12,403 nucleotides of DNA from an uncultured bacterium. Lineage in GTDB: Bacteria > Planctomycetota > Phycisphaerae > Sedimentisphaerales > Anaerobacaceae. Every line of letters begins with the position of its first letter. The stretch's first letter is position 1. The translations under genes were made by a program, and so were the position numbers. Below are positions 12,224-12,403 of the stretch, piece by piece. The notes under the pieces are model-generated. The model saw only the letters and a program-made list of their open reading frames with translations. It was not told the origin of the DNA and did not search any database. The stretch is from the NCBI GenBank assembly GCA_913009865.1, contig CAJVYK010000050.1, positions 1 through 12,403 on the forward strand, read 5' to 3'.

Positions 12224-12403
12224 TTACACCGGTGCATAGAAAACATATCTTTCGCCCACTCTGGACATTACTGCATAGGTCCCAGCCGGCAGTTGGCCCT
12301 GCTGAAGAAACGATTCAGCCAGATTTACCGCCTCGACTTCCTGTCCTATTTCGACCGGCAGCGAGCCGGCGTCACCTACCACCACCATACAGACGTTGTA
12401 GAC
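12224..12403 (-). CDS. C-terminal end of an unknown protein (cut by window edge)
   Basis: The last 59 codons of a minus-strand gene that enters from beyond base 12403 and stops with TAA at 12226-12224. The visible part reads VYNVCMVVVGDAGSLPVEIG, then AVNLAESFLQQGQLPAGTYA and ends RVGERYVFYAPV: a beta-rich tail that could be a capping or carbohydrate-like domain. Nothing diagnostic is visible. It is included because the frame is continuous, ends two bases before the next start codon, and clearly belongs to the same transcription unit as the two following genes. Confidence 0.6.
   Translation of the reverse strand, partial: VYNVCMVVVGDAGSLPVEIGQEVEAVNLAESFLQQGQLPAGTYAVMSRVGERYVFYAPV

Overview
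The window looks like a piece of chromosome from an uncultured planctomycete, most likely a Phycisphaerae/Sedimentisphaerales-type bacterium. This is an inference from gene content and style: a full-length DUF4954 protein, a PpiC lipoprotein with Pro/Asn/Ala-rich linkers, housekeeping genes scattered as single units, and sigma70-like promoters of the form TTGACx-N17-TATAAT. No rRNA, tRNA, CRISPR array or insertion sequence was recognised. No gene-free stretch exceeds about 250 bases.

Layout, left to right. (1) 1-304, minus: the start of an rmuC-like gene, divergent from an ASCH-domain gene (407-838, plus) whose promoter lies almost on top of its start codon. (2) 899-1447, minus: a membrane-anchored protein with the amidase_2/PGRP fold that appears to have lost its zinc ligands. 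(3) 1693-2406, plus: an HD-superfamily protein with a degenerate HD motif. (4) 2531-4522, plus: DUF4954, convergent with (5) 4552-5616, minus: a SurA/PrsA-like PpiC peptidyl-prolyl isomerase, probably a lipoprotein. (6) 5852-9450, plus: purF, purM and an unrecognised polytopic membrane protein, apparently one operon; the first two genes carry out steps 1 and 5 of de novo purine synthesis. (7) 9482-9769, minus: a solitary DUF503 (YlxP-like) gene. (8) 9984-11169, plus: an AT-richer two-gene unit with its own near-consensus promoter and a hairpin at its end. It encodes a DUF3800 protein (RNase H-like fold) overlapping by 8 bp a 159-residue protein of unknown function. This is the best candidate in the window for a transferred or accessory system. 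(9) 11318-12403, minus: a tight three-gene string (end of an unknown gene, a TM plus coiled-coil protein, a lipoprotein) whose architecture recalls envelope-spanning or phage-lysis modules, though no family was recognised.

A second theme is intergenic. At least six of the gaps between genes hold short, imperfect, direct repeats of 7-14 bp, and most gaps have their own unit. In four cases the repeat runs right up to a start codon (purF, purM, the membrane gene, DUF503), where a good Shine-Dalgarno sequence is missing. In front of purF the repeat sits between a strong GGAGG and the ATG, as if it had been inserted there.

Two neighbouring genes (899-1447 and 1693-2406) both look like catalytically dead members of hydrolase families. 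That is unusual enough to check by structure prediction and alignment.
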